Assembly (NCBI RefSeq): GCF_900110995.1 | Contig: NZ_FOJF01000002.1 | Span: 248,001 to 312,000 of the forward strand | Reading direction: 5' to 3' | From: Chitinophaga sp. YR573 | GTDB lineage: Bacteria; Bacteroidota; Bacteroidia; Chitinophagales; Chitinophagaceae | Length of the DNA: 64,000 bases | Shown: positions 8,673 to 15,701 of the stretch, piece by piece | Layout of the letters: every line of letters starts with the position of its first letter | Position numbering within the stretch: position 1 is the stretch's first letter | Notes under the pieces: generated by a model | Seen by the model: only the letters and a program-made list of their open reading frames with translations | What the model was told of the DNA's origin: nothing | Databases searched by the model: none | Made by a program: the position numbers and the translations under genes

Positions 8673-9070
8673 GGGCATAGAAGAATCGTTATATACATTT
8701 CTTCACTCATTCATCAATAGAATGAAGACCTTATTGGCACTTTCTTTAAAAAAAAGAGTCATTTTTATTAATTCTCTATATTTTAATGCATATACTCACA
8801 ACCTTACCACTGTTTGAAAAGAAAAACTTTTCTCCCCTTGTGGATAACCTGGGAGACCTTAACTAGAGAGAATACAATATCATTGCAATTGACAAAACGA
8901 TTCCCGCAATATGAAAAAAAATTACCCAGGAAGATATTTCTATGGAATAGCTGTACAGACAAGGTTTCATTACAGACAATAGCCAGTTTTTTTATTACAG
9001 CCGTGGTTTTCGAACCAACAAAAGAAAATAAGCTCAAAAATAGTAAATTAGATACTGAATACTCAACCCC
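8673..9070. other. gap with a possible decayed reading frame
   Basis: No intact gene is evident. From ATG 8786 one frame reads protein-like segments (LPLFEKKNFSPLVDNLGDLN, then NIIAIDKTIPAI, then KKITQEDISME) interrupted by in-frame stops at 8864 and further on, which could be a degraded gene. An overlapping 86-codon frame (8814-9074) in another phase ends four bases into the next gene, but its composition looks non-coding. Confidence 0.3.
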
Positions 9071-10033
9071 ATGACTATTGATTCATTAACACCCTACTTA
9101 TCTGCAATAAATGCAGTTTCCAGTGTTGCCGTCTTCACAGTAATTTTTAATTTAATAAAAACCCATAGAGAGACGACTACAGAAAGAATAAATACCTTAT
9201 TAACACGGATTGATGCACTAAAAGATGACTCAGTCCGGAATGATAAATGGTTTGTAAGAGAAAAGGAGCTATTGGAGAGAGAAAAAAAGGAGAAGGAGGG
9301 TGAATTGACAAAACTACAAGTGCAGCTGGAAGAGGTGTTAAAAGGAGAAGGCGTAACCATGCAAAAACTTGCTTTGGGACAAACACTTAAAGAAAGTAAC
9401 AATGAGGTAAAAAAGCTGATTGGGGAACTAAGCGAAAAAATGATTGAACAGATTAGGGAAATTACCAATAATAACCTCCAGCAAGATTCTATTGTTTCTC
9501 AATCACAATTGACATTGGCCAAAGCACAAATGGCAAGAGGCAGTTTTGATGACGCTGCAACTAACTTTGAACAATATACCTTGAACGAAAATGCATCTTG
9601 GGAGGTTCACTTCTCGAAAGCGGTCAATCTTGCAAATCTACGACAAGGTAAAACTTCCAATAGCGCCAGTGTTAGGGCTTACAGCGATGCAATCGGTGTT
9701 CTGCCGAATGAGATAGATCCCAATATAAGAGCAAGGGTATTTGGATACCGGGGTGCTATCCTTAAAAGGCTTGGCAGATTAGACGAAGCTGAAGCAGATT
9801 TACAGATTGCTAAAAAATACGCAACAGCTGACTATGAGGTGGATGATATTTATTACAACTTGGCCTGCGTCTATGCTTTACAGGGGAATAAAGATGAAAT
9901 GCTATCAAGCATCTTTAAGATTAAGAACAAGAATACTTTCCTCTCAATAGAATATCACTTGGGTGATTATTTTAAACAATTTGTAAATGATGAAGATTTG
10001 AAATCTTTGCTGTCATCAAAAACACGTGGGTGA
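9071..10033 (+). CDS. membrane-anchored coiled-coil and TPR protein
   Basis: The 320-residue protein has an N-terminal hydrophobic helix (about residues 9-28, with no cleavage site), then a highly charged Glu/Lys coiled coil (about 40-140), then tetratricopeptide-like helix pairs from about 148 to 310. The best repeats include ALGQ..., AKAQMARGSFDDAATNFEQY and GAILKRLGRLDEAEADLQIA. The arrangement suggests a single-pass inner-membrane protein with a cytoplasmic scaffold for protein-protein contacts. It is the last gene of the AT-rich accessory zone, with no operon partner visible. A defence, toxin-related or signalling scaffold role would be guesswork. Confidence 0.7.
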   Translation: MTIDSLTPYLSAINAVSSVAVFTVIFNLIKTHRETTTERINTLLTRIDALKDDSVRNDKWFVREKELLEREKKEKEGELTKLQVQLEEVLKGEGVTMQKLALGQTLKESNNEVKKLIGELSEKMIEQIREITNNNLQQDSIVSQSQLTLAKAQMARGSFDDAATNFEQYTLNENASWEVHFSKAVNLANLRQGKTSNSASVRAYSDAIGVLPNEIDPNIRARVFGYRGAILKRLGRLDEAEADLQIAKKYATADYEVDDIYYNLACVYALQGNKDEMLSSIFKIKNKNTFLSIEYHLGDYFKQFVNDEDLKSLLSSKTRG

Positions 10034-10217
10034 TAAATTGAAAGAACAAAGTGATAGTAATCAGGGGATCTTTTGGGAACTGTGTAATTTAATCGAGAGT
10101 CTATTTTATAATTGCAATTCTACCTTGGTAACTTTGGCTTTGTTCCTGAAGTAACTGTAAACCTATATCAAAAGGAGACAATAAATATGCAGATTAAATT
10201 ATTGGCATAATAAACTT

Positions 10218-10535
10218 TTAGAAATCCTCAGCATCAAAGATCTTTACCTGGTAAAGTTGAAGGTATCGTTTAAAGTGAACGCCCCTGATAGCACTTTTGG
10301 GAAGGAGGTCAACCTCACATGCTAAGATTTGTTGAAAGGAAAGCCATATCTGCAGCAAGGTAGGGGCCTGGTCTGCTTTTCTCATCCGCTTCAGCTCCAC
10401 CCACATATCTATATCGCTTTCTCCAGGCCTGAAGCGGCCATCTACCACAGATCCGAAAACATACAGCGTTTTTATCCGGTGAATCAGACAGGCTTCCCGG
10501 ATAGCGGGTAGTCTGTCTGTAAGATAAGTATGCAT
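10218..10535 (-). CDS. MNT-fold nucleotidyltransferase, third gene of Ubl/DUF4132 operon
   Basis: This 105-residue protein is a minimal polymerase-beta-like nucleotidyltransferase. The GS motif is at 28-29 (VFGSVVDGRF), the DxD metal pair at D41 and D43 (ESDIDMWVEL), and a third acidic residue at D76 (ACEVDLLPK), so all catalytic positions are present. Relatives such as MntA transfer AMP to proteins, but the usual HepT partner is absent. Its start overlaps the stop of the upstream DUF4132 gene (TGATG), which implies translational coupling. A plausible substrate is therefore its operon partner or the Gly-Gly protein two genes upstream; this is inference only. Confidence 0.8.
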   Translation of the reverse strand: MHTYLTDRLPAIREACLIHRIKTLYVFGSVVDGRFRPGESDIDMWVELKRMRKADQAPTLLQIWLSFQQILACEVDLLPKSAIRGVHFKRYLQLYQVKIFDAEDF

Positions 10536-12532
10536 CAGTTTCGTTTTATCTGGCTAAGAATGGTTTGATCGGTGATCTTCTTATCGTTGGCTAGCAGCAT
10601 CGCCTTGCTGATAATGACAGACATCATCATATCCCCTTCAAACGGCAGGAAAACCTTGTTGTTGAGGCCTTGTGCTCCTTGTACAATACAGAGATAACTA
10701 TCATTAGGCTCCATAAGAATATTGCTGCTGCCCAGGTGTATTTTATAAGTAGTGAATGTGCCGGTCACTATCAGGAATTTTCCTTCAAAACTGCATTTAT
10801 CAGCAATCGGTAGCCTGGAAACCAGGTTCTTCAGCGCTTCTTCCCTGATCCTGGCCGTTACGGACAGATCACCAAAGGCATAGCTTCTCCAGTATGTGCC
10901 ACCTTCTTCTCCGCCCTTATCATACCAGGTAGGATCGTTCCCAACGCTGGTAACGCCCACGAACATATCAATGTCACGCATTACTTCAGAAAAAACGATC
11001 TCCGGGACTTCTGTGAGCGATACAGCCTTTTTCTTACGCAGGAATGTCACTGCATGAGTGGTAATGTGAGCAGAACCATGCATTCTACTGCGCACACCGA
11101 GGAATATACCCTGTGTGGCAAAAGCAGCCTGCAGGTCCCATTCGGGCAATTTGATGTTTGGCCCTTTATTCTCTATATCGCCAGGCGTCCACCCCTTCAC
11201 CTTGCAGAGTGCGGCAAACTGGTCTTTGTTAAGAACATGGCTGGCAAAACGATTGGAATAAGTGCTGGTGGTTTTCTCCGCATCTGTGATCAGGTATACT
11301 TCGCGGAAAGCCTGTTTAAATGACTGCTGTATTTCATGGCTGTTAAGGTAGGTACGCCATTGCAATACGTGGGCAGCATCTGCAAAGATAGGATGCCATA
11401 ATTCCACCTTGGTATGCTCGTCCAGCCAGTCCAGCATTTCGCCAGACACTGTACGGAAGCCTTGTTCTGTCCAGATGGCGACTCTGTTCTGGTCCTGTTT
11501 TGTGAATTGCCAGATCAGGCGTTTCCCAATAGCGCCTACCAAAGGGTGCTCAATATAGAGTGGTATCCATTCTGTAAACAACCAGCTGCGTTGTAGCCGG
11601 TAAAAACCTTCTATCCTGTTCCTGTGGATGGTGAACTGTTCGGCCAGTCTTTTAGCTTCCGCCTTTAGCCTTTTGAGGGCTGTTTCCGCCTCTTTCTTTA
11701 CGCCGGCAGGTACCTTTGGTAATTCCTGCCCATTTTCCCACCAGACGATCTCTGTGGGTTTGTAATTCAGCAGGTCAAGACCTACAGTATAGTTACCTGT
11801 GTTAACCACCATCCGATGCACGGAGTCCAGTCCAAAATCGGGCACCATGGTTTCCTTCACCTGGTCGTTACTCATGTTCACCGATTTGCCCAGTGTAGTG
11901 ATAGCCGCCTCTATCTTTTTGAGCAGGGGCTTCTTTTTTACCTTACCCTGTAGCTTTAATATACGAGCCATCGCAATATCCCGGGGAAGGCTCTGGTATA
12001 TATGAAGAACATCCAGGCACTCATCATGATTGCTAAGCGCGAAAGCATCTACCATTAACATTAGCTCAGTGTCAGGGAAAAGGGCTGCAGTATGTAGTAT
12101 GCCGCGCAGCAAGCGTCCACCCAACGTATAATAAAAGTAGTAGCCGGTAGAGGTATATAATGGGTTAACATCATTATCATAAATGTAATTCAACCCAAAT
12201 ACCTGGCTCACCCAGTTAGGGGTAGTTGCCTTTTCCCGCATATCGGTTTCCAGAGATATCCCCAGACTGGCAGCATTTCCTCCTGCAAAATGTTTCTTCC
12301 AATATTCATCCATCCGGTTTTTATAAGCTTCATAATCATCAATTTTATATCTGAGCCATCCTATCACATGGTCAATATATGCTTCTTTGCCTATGACCGT
12401 TATTTTTTCAAGCACTGTATTATACCATTCTTCATCCGGCATAATGTTATGGTTGTCCAGTGACAGGAAAAGTGTAAATAGCTCCTCCCAATCAGTGCCG
12501 GGTGGCACGGTTAATCCTTTTAAAATTCGCAT
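10535..12532 (-). CDS. DUF4132-type protein, MolR/YehI-related
   Basis: The 665-residue cytosolic protein has no signal peptide or membrane span. The middle contains the segment LYIEHPLVGAIGKRLIWQF, characteristic of DUF4132, the domain of E. coli MolR/YehI. The C-terminus carries the conserved block TYKIHLGSSNILMEP followed by YLCIVQ (about residues 605-630) that ends many DUF4132 proteins. A Lys/Glu-rich helical stretch lies near 275-310. Biochemical function of the family is unknown. The gene begins 15 bases after a Gly-Gly beta-grasp gene and overlaps a nucleotidyltransferase gene, so the three act as a unit. It lacks the N-terminal WGR domain found in some relatives. Confidence 0.75.
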   Translation of the reverse strand: MRILKGLTVPPGTDWEELFTLFLSLDNHNIMPDEEWYNTVLEKITVIGKEAYIDHVIGWLRYKIDDYEAYKNRMDEYWKKHFAGGNAASLGISLETDMREKATTPNWVSQVFGLNYIYDNDVNPLYTSTGYYFYYTLGGRLLRGILHTAALFPDTELMLMVDAFALSNHDECLDVLHIYQSLPRDIAMARILKLQGKVKKKPLLKKIEAAITTLGKSVNMSNDQVKETMVPDFGLDSVHRMVVNTGNYTVGLDLLNYKPTEIVWWENGQELPKVPAGVKKEAETALKRLKAEAKRLAEQFTIHRNRIEGFYRLQRSWLFTEWIPLYIEHPLVGAIGKRLIWQFTKQDQNRVAIWTEQGFRTVSGEMLDWLDEHTKVELWHPIFADAAHVLQWRTYLNSHEIQQSFKQAFREVYLITDAEKTTSTYSNRFASHVLNKDQFAALCKVKGWTPGDIENKGPNIKLPEWDLQAAFATQGIFLGVRSRMHGSAHITTHAVTFLRKKKAVSLTEVPEIVFSEVMRDIDMFVGVTSVGNDPTWYDKGGEEGGTYWRSYAFGDLSVTARIREEALKNLVSRLPIADKCSFEGKFLIVTGTFTTYKIHLGSSNILMEPNDSYLCIVQGAQGLNNKVFLPFEGDMMMSVIISKAMLLANDKKITDQTILSQIKRN

Positions 12533-12547
12533 AGTATAATATGAGTT

Positions 12548-12937
12548 TTATCCCCCTACTAAAGGCACAAGTTTGATAAAGGAAATGGTAGCATCTGGTT
12601 GCAGTCTTACGGTTTCATCAGGATCAGTATACTGTTTGTTATTTATCAGCAAAAGAAAGCCATTTTTATCAAATGCTTTCAGGGCAAGATCCACCTGTTC
12701 TGCAGGATCTTTTTTCGCGACCCCGTTTGAACGGACGGGGTTTAACAACAGCTCTTCTGCACGCGGCTGGACCAGTCCCATATAAGGTATAGATCCATTG
12801 CTGTTAAATGCCTTTACGTCTTCATATACTCTACTGCGGATCAGCTCACGGATAGTGATACCGGATGTATCCAGCTCAAGCCGGAACTCCTGTGTTATTT
12901 TGCCAGAAAGAGTTTCGTCCCTGATGAGAATTTTCAT
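12548..12937 (-). CDS. ubiquitin/MoaD-like beta-grasp protein with C-terminal Gly-Gly
   Basis: The 129-residue protein opens with a beta-hairpin (MKILIRDETLSGKITQEFRL) and a helix (ITIRELIRSRVYEDV), then has an insertion (about 44-90), then strands around FLLLINNKQYTD and a final ISFIKLVPLVGG. The order of elements and the terminal Gly128-Gly129 fit the beta-grasp fold of ubiquitin, MoaD and ThiS, whose C-terminal glycine is adenylated and conjugated or thiolated. No E1-like or JAB enzyme is nearby; instead the operon continues with a DUF4132 protein and a nucleotidyltransferase. Fold assignment is by eye from pattern; Gly-Gly at the very C-terminus is certain. Confidence 0.65.
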   Translation of the reverse strand: MKILIRDETLSGKITQEFRLELDTSGITIRELIRSRVYEDVKAFNSNGSIPYMGLVQPRAEELLLNPVRSNGVAKKDPAEQVDLALKAFDKNGFLLLINNKQYTDPDETVRLQPDATISFIKLVPLVGG

Positions 12938-13273
12938 AGGTTGGTATTATGAAGGTAAATTTAAATAATATTCCGGGAATTAGCCGGTGATGACACCTTA
13001 GAACTGCAGTAATGCAACATCTAAAAGCCCTCTAAACCCCTACTCAAAGCGGATCTAGCCTTAACCAAACAACACTGGAATTGTACCCATATTTACTGGT
13101 GCTTATAACGTACTGATATTCAATCTATATGAGGGTATAAGCCCCATATAAGTCCCCTATAAGACCTATACAATTGTACTACAAGCCCACCTTATTTAAG
13201 GGGGGCTTATAGGGCAATTATATTTGTTGTAATTACAGGTTTTAAGTAAATTGTAGTATACACTACACCCCAA
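12938..13273. promoter_or_regulatory. intergenic region with phased TATAAG repeats and inverted arm
   Basis: Between the divergent Ubl operon and the 13274 gene, TATAAG recurs at 13136, 13147 and 13158, exactly 11 bases apart, each followed by a C-rich stretch. A reverse-complement copy, GGGGCTTATA, lies at 13202-13211 and can pair with 13136-13145. Such helical phasing suggests a protein-binding array or an RNA structure ahead of the 13274 gene. Confidence 0.35.
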
Positions 13274-14062
13274 ATGGCCAGACTTAGAGGAGGTATCGAT
13301 TTTACCGGAACAATCGGAGGTTTATCCGCCTACAAAAGAAGGGATATGGATGGTACTTTTGTCCGCAGTCCCGGAGGAGCATCCAAAAAGAAAATTAAAA
13401 CAGCTAAAAGTTTTGAAAGAACACGAGAGAACAATCTCGAGTGGAAAGGTTGTGGAAGAGCAGCTGCCAGAATCAGATGGGCTGTGTTGTTTGTAAGACA
13501 TCTTGCAGACCATAACATTACATCTGAATTTTCCAAATTATGCAAAGTGATGCAGTTGCAGGATCCCGCAAATGGGAGAGGACAACGGTCTATTCTGCTT
13601 TCAAAACACAGGGAGCTCCTGGAAGGATTCCGCATTACGCAAAAGAATCCTTTTGATGGAGTAGTAAGGCATCCCTTAAAATGTGAGATTATAAGAGAAG
13701 CCGGCAGCGCATGGGTACAGTTACCTAACCTGATGCCGGAAATAAACCTGTTCATTCCGTGGCAATATCCGTTGTTCAGGTTTGTAATTTCACTACACGC
13801 TATCACAGATCTTCACTACAACTATCCCCAGTATACAAATAAAGATACTGACGCTGCACCAACTGCTTATACCGCCTGGCAGCCAACAGGTGAAAACTAT
13901 ACAGGAGAACGTATCGAATTACAATTAGAAGGGGGGCAGAAACTGGATGACTCGTGGACCTTTATACTGTCCGTAGGACTTGAAATGGGAACGCCCATCA
14001 GTAACAATGTCATAAATACGGTGAAATATACGGGTTGTGCCAGGATATTGGCATTAGGGTAA
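13274..14062 (+). CDS. unknown Bacteroidota-type protein, 262 residues
   Basis: The protein begins with a basic Gly-rich segment (FTGTIGGLSAYKRRDMDG) followed by GGASKKKIKTAKSFERTRENN, a pattern found in a family of short unnamed Bacteroidota proteins often present in several genomic copies. It has no signal peptide or membrane segment. The second half has beta-rich features (WTFILSVGLEMG). No catalytic motif is visible and I cannot assign a function. It is a single-gene unit with unusual repeats in its upstream region. Confidence 0.6.
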   Translation: MARLRGGIDFTGTIGGLSAYKRRDMDGTFVRSPGGASKKKIKTAKSFERTRENNLEWKGCGRAAARIRWAVLFVRHLADHNITSEFSKLCKVMQLQDPANGRGQRSILLSKHRELLEGFRITQKNPFDGVVRHPLKCEIIREAGSAWVQLPNLMPEINLFIPWQYPLFRFVISLHAITDLHYNYPQYTNKDTDAAPTAYTAWQPTGENYTGERIELQLEGGQKLDDSWTFILSVGLEMGTPISNNVINTVKYTGCARILALG

Positions 14063-14121
14063 CTGCCAGGAATGGGATCTATATCTTCTGAGTTTGTCTA
14101 TCAACGAATCAAGTTGAAATG

Positions 14122-14508
14122 TCAATTCTCAAGGATTGCATTTGCTATGGGAATATCTGCGGGTGCTAAATTCCATTTATTAAGATCCTTTACATCTACC
14201 CATTCGTATTTGTCATGATCTGTAAGGGTATAATTAGCCTCTTGGAATTGACAGGTATAAGCAATAAGCTCAATGGTAAATGCATCATAAGGATGTATTA
14301 CTGTTTTAAAGTGCTCGATGATTTTAACCTTCATTCCAAGCTCTTCATGCAACTCGCGAGATAGTGCATCTACATCCGTCTCTCCCGATTCAATTTTGCC
14401 ACCTGGAAATTCCCAGTAACCAGCTAAAGACTTGTTGGCGTTTCTTCTACAAAGAAAAATCTTGTCATCCTTAAAGATTATACCACAAATGACCTTAATT
14501 GTACCCAT
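14122..14508 (-). CDS. Nudix hydrolase, MutT-like
   Basis: The 128-residue protein is a complete MutT-size Nudix enzyme. The Nudix box runs from G37 to M59: G37, E43, R51-E52, E55-E56 and G58, matching GX5EX7REUXEEXGU. The preceding WEFPGGKIE is typical of dNTP-hydrolysing MutT/CTP-pyrophosphohydrolase members. The gene overlaps the 3' end of an SRA-HNH endonuclease gene by 14 bases, so they are co-transcribed and probably translationally coupled. By family it removes pyrophosphate from a (modified) nucleoside triphosphate; the coupling suggests the substrate could be a modified nucleotide related to the base recognised by the SRA domain, which is inference. Confidence 0.88.
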   Translation of the reverse strand: MGTIKVICGIIFKDDKIFLCRRNANKSLAGYWEFPGGKIESGETDVDALSRELHEELGMKVKIIEHFKTVIHPYDAFTIELIAYTCQFQEANYTLTDHDKYEWVDVKDLNKWNLAPADIPIANAILEN

Positions 14509-15370
14509 GACTTTTACGATGATATTCCAGATTTGATTTATTCAAATAGTGCTGCTTATGGAAGAACAATTTTCCTTCTAATATCCCAATTAATTCTAAG
14601 TTGTCATTTATTGAAAACGAACCTTTATCAAACATTACATGATGGTTTGGGCAAAGGCAAATGATATTATCTATACTATCGTCACCATCATGAGGGTTCC
14701 CCAAGGGTTTTACATGAGCTCCTTCTGCATATCTGCCAGATCGTGTATTTATGGTATGTCTGCACACTTGACATTCATAATTATATAATTTCTTTATATC
14801 ACGGACAATTTTAGTGTCCCTGATTATTCGTAAAATAGTACCTTCTTTTCGCTGCTTTTCTCTTTTGCTATATCTTAGTTCAAGTGTTTCGGGTAAGTTC
14901 CGTTCTTTATTTTTTCCACAATATTCAAGGCGAAACCTGCAAATTTTAAACCCACTTTTACCATTTTCTTCCCATGAATCTACTACGCTATATAGCCCTG
15001 CATATGTGTATCCAGTAGCAGGTGAAAACTCAGATTTGTGAGAATAGCCACGAATTACTCTCACCGGCAACCCTTGGTCCATACTTAAACGTAAACCCGC
15101 ATTACCTTTATCCCATGTCTGGTCTTTAATTTGCTTCCTTGTATTAGGATCGTTTCCTCCAGCACCAGTATATATAATTTCATCACCGAGGTCTTCGTCA
15201 TCTTCATAGCCTCCAGAAAGAACTATTGCAGCAACACCTTCCTTTGCATTGCCATCTATGCCAGCTCCCCAATTCCTATGAAAGCTAGAAAGCATCATTT
15301 CTTTTCTATCTTTAAACCAATGTCCTTCTCCGATGTCCAGTATTTCACCAAATATAATAGGTTTCCTCAT
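14495..15370 (-). CDS. SRA (YDG)-HNH modification-dependent endonuclease
   Basis: Residues about 6-150 form an SRA/YDG domain, with the signature FGEILDIGEGHWFKDR, a VLSGGYEDDED turn and IIYTGAGGND. This fold flips out 5-methyl- or 5-hydroxymethylcytosine. Residues about 195-255 are an HNH nuclease with C200-C203 and C240 plus nearby histidines as zinc ligands or core residues, H219 in the AEGAHVKPL motif and the C-terminal PNHHVMFD. The combination is that of type IV, modified-DNA-dependent restriction enzymes. Length (291) is normal. It is first in a two-gene operon with a Nudix hydrolase, an unusual companion. There is no cognate methyltransferase nearby, as expected for this class. Confidence 0.87.
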   Translation of the reverse strand: MRKPIIFGEILDIGEGHWFKDRKEMMLSSFHRNWGAGIDGNAKEGVAAIVLSGGYEDDEDLGDEIIYTGAGGNDPNTRKQIKDQTWDKGNAGLRLSMDQGLPVRVIRGYSHKSEFSPATGYTYAGLYSVVDSWEENGKSGFKICRFRLEYCGKNKERNLPETLELRYSKREKQRKEGTILRIIRDTKIVRDIKKLYNYECQVCRHTINTRSGRYAEGAHVKPLGNPHDGDDSIDNIICLCPNHHVMFDKGSFSINDNLELIGILEGKLFFHKQHYLNKSNLEYHRKSHGYN

Positions 15371-15701
15371 TGTCTATCTTTAAACGCATTGAAATGGAGT
15401 TCTTTTTCAGGTTAGCACCGAATATTTAAACAACAGGGTATTTATAGGTTCATAACTATGTAAACAAATCTAAGTAAAATTTTGATTGCATAGCTATTAA
15501 GCTGACATGTTGAAAGTTAATAAGTGACTTAACATTGAGTTGTTAATTCCCTTATTCTTGGTACTGAAATAAGGGCTAATATTAGGTAGGGTTTCTGGGG
15601 TATCTTCAAACTTGCACGGCTTTTTAATGCTGCCATGTGTCAATTTTAAACAATCTGGCAGCAGAAGGTTTGTCAGCCATGACAAACCTTCTGAGAGATT
15701 T
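15371..15701. other. gap between SRA-HNH and permease genes
   Basis: I see no gene here. It contains the terminator hairpin at 15662-15693 and a promoter region for the SRA-HNH operon that shows no clear consensus. Confidence 0.45.
15662..15693 (-). terminator. intrinsic terminator of the permease gene
   Basis: A perfect 14-bp stem (15662-15675 with 15680-15693) with GCCA loop lies eight bases beyond the permease stop codon on the minus strand. Confidence 0.65.

Noticed and set aside
8786..9067. Possible decayed gene read in one frame with in-frame stops before the TPR gene
   Set aside because: The protein-like segments are short, no family is recognisable and the stops are numerous; kept only as a remark on the gap.
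8814..9074. 86-codon ORF overlapping the TPR gene start by ATGA
   Set aside because: The overlap is suggestive of coupling, but the product lacks coherent features and another frame in the same stretch looks more protein-like.
15497..15685. 62-codon minus-strand ORF before the permease terminator
   Set aside because: Overlaps the terminator hairpin and has no coding features.
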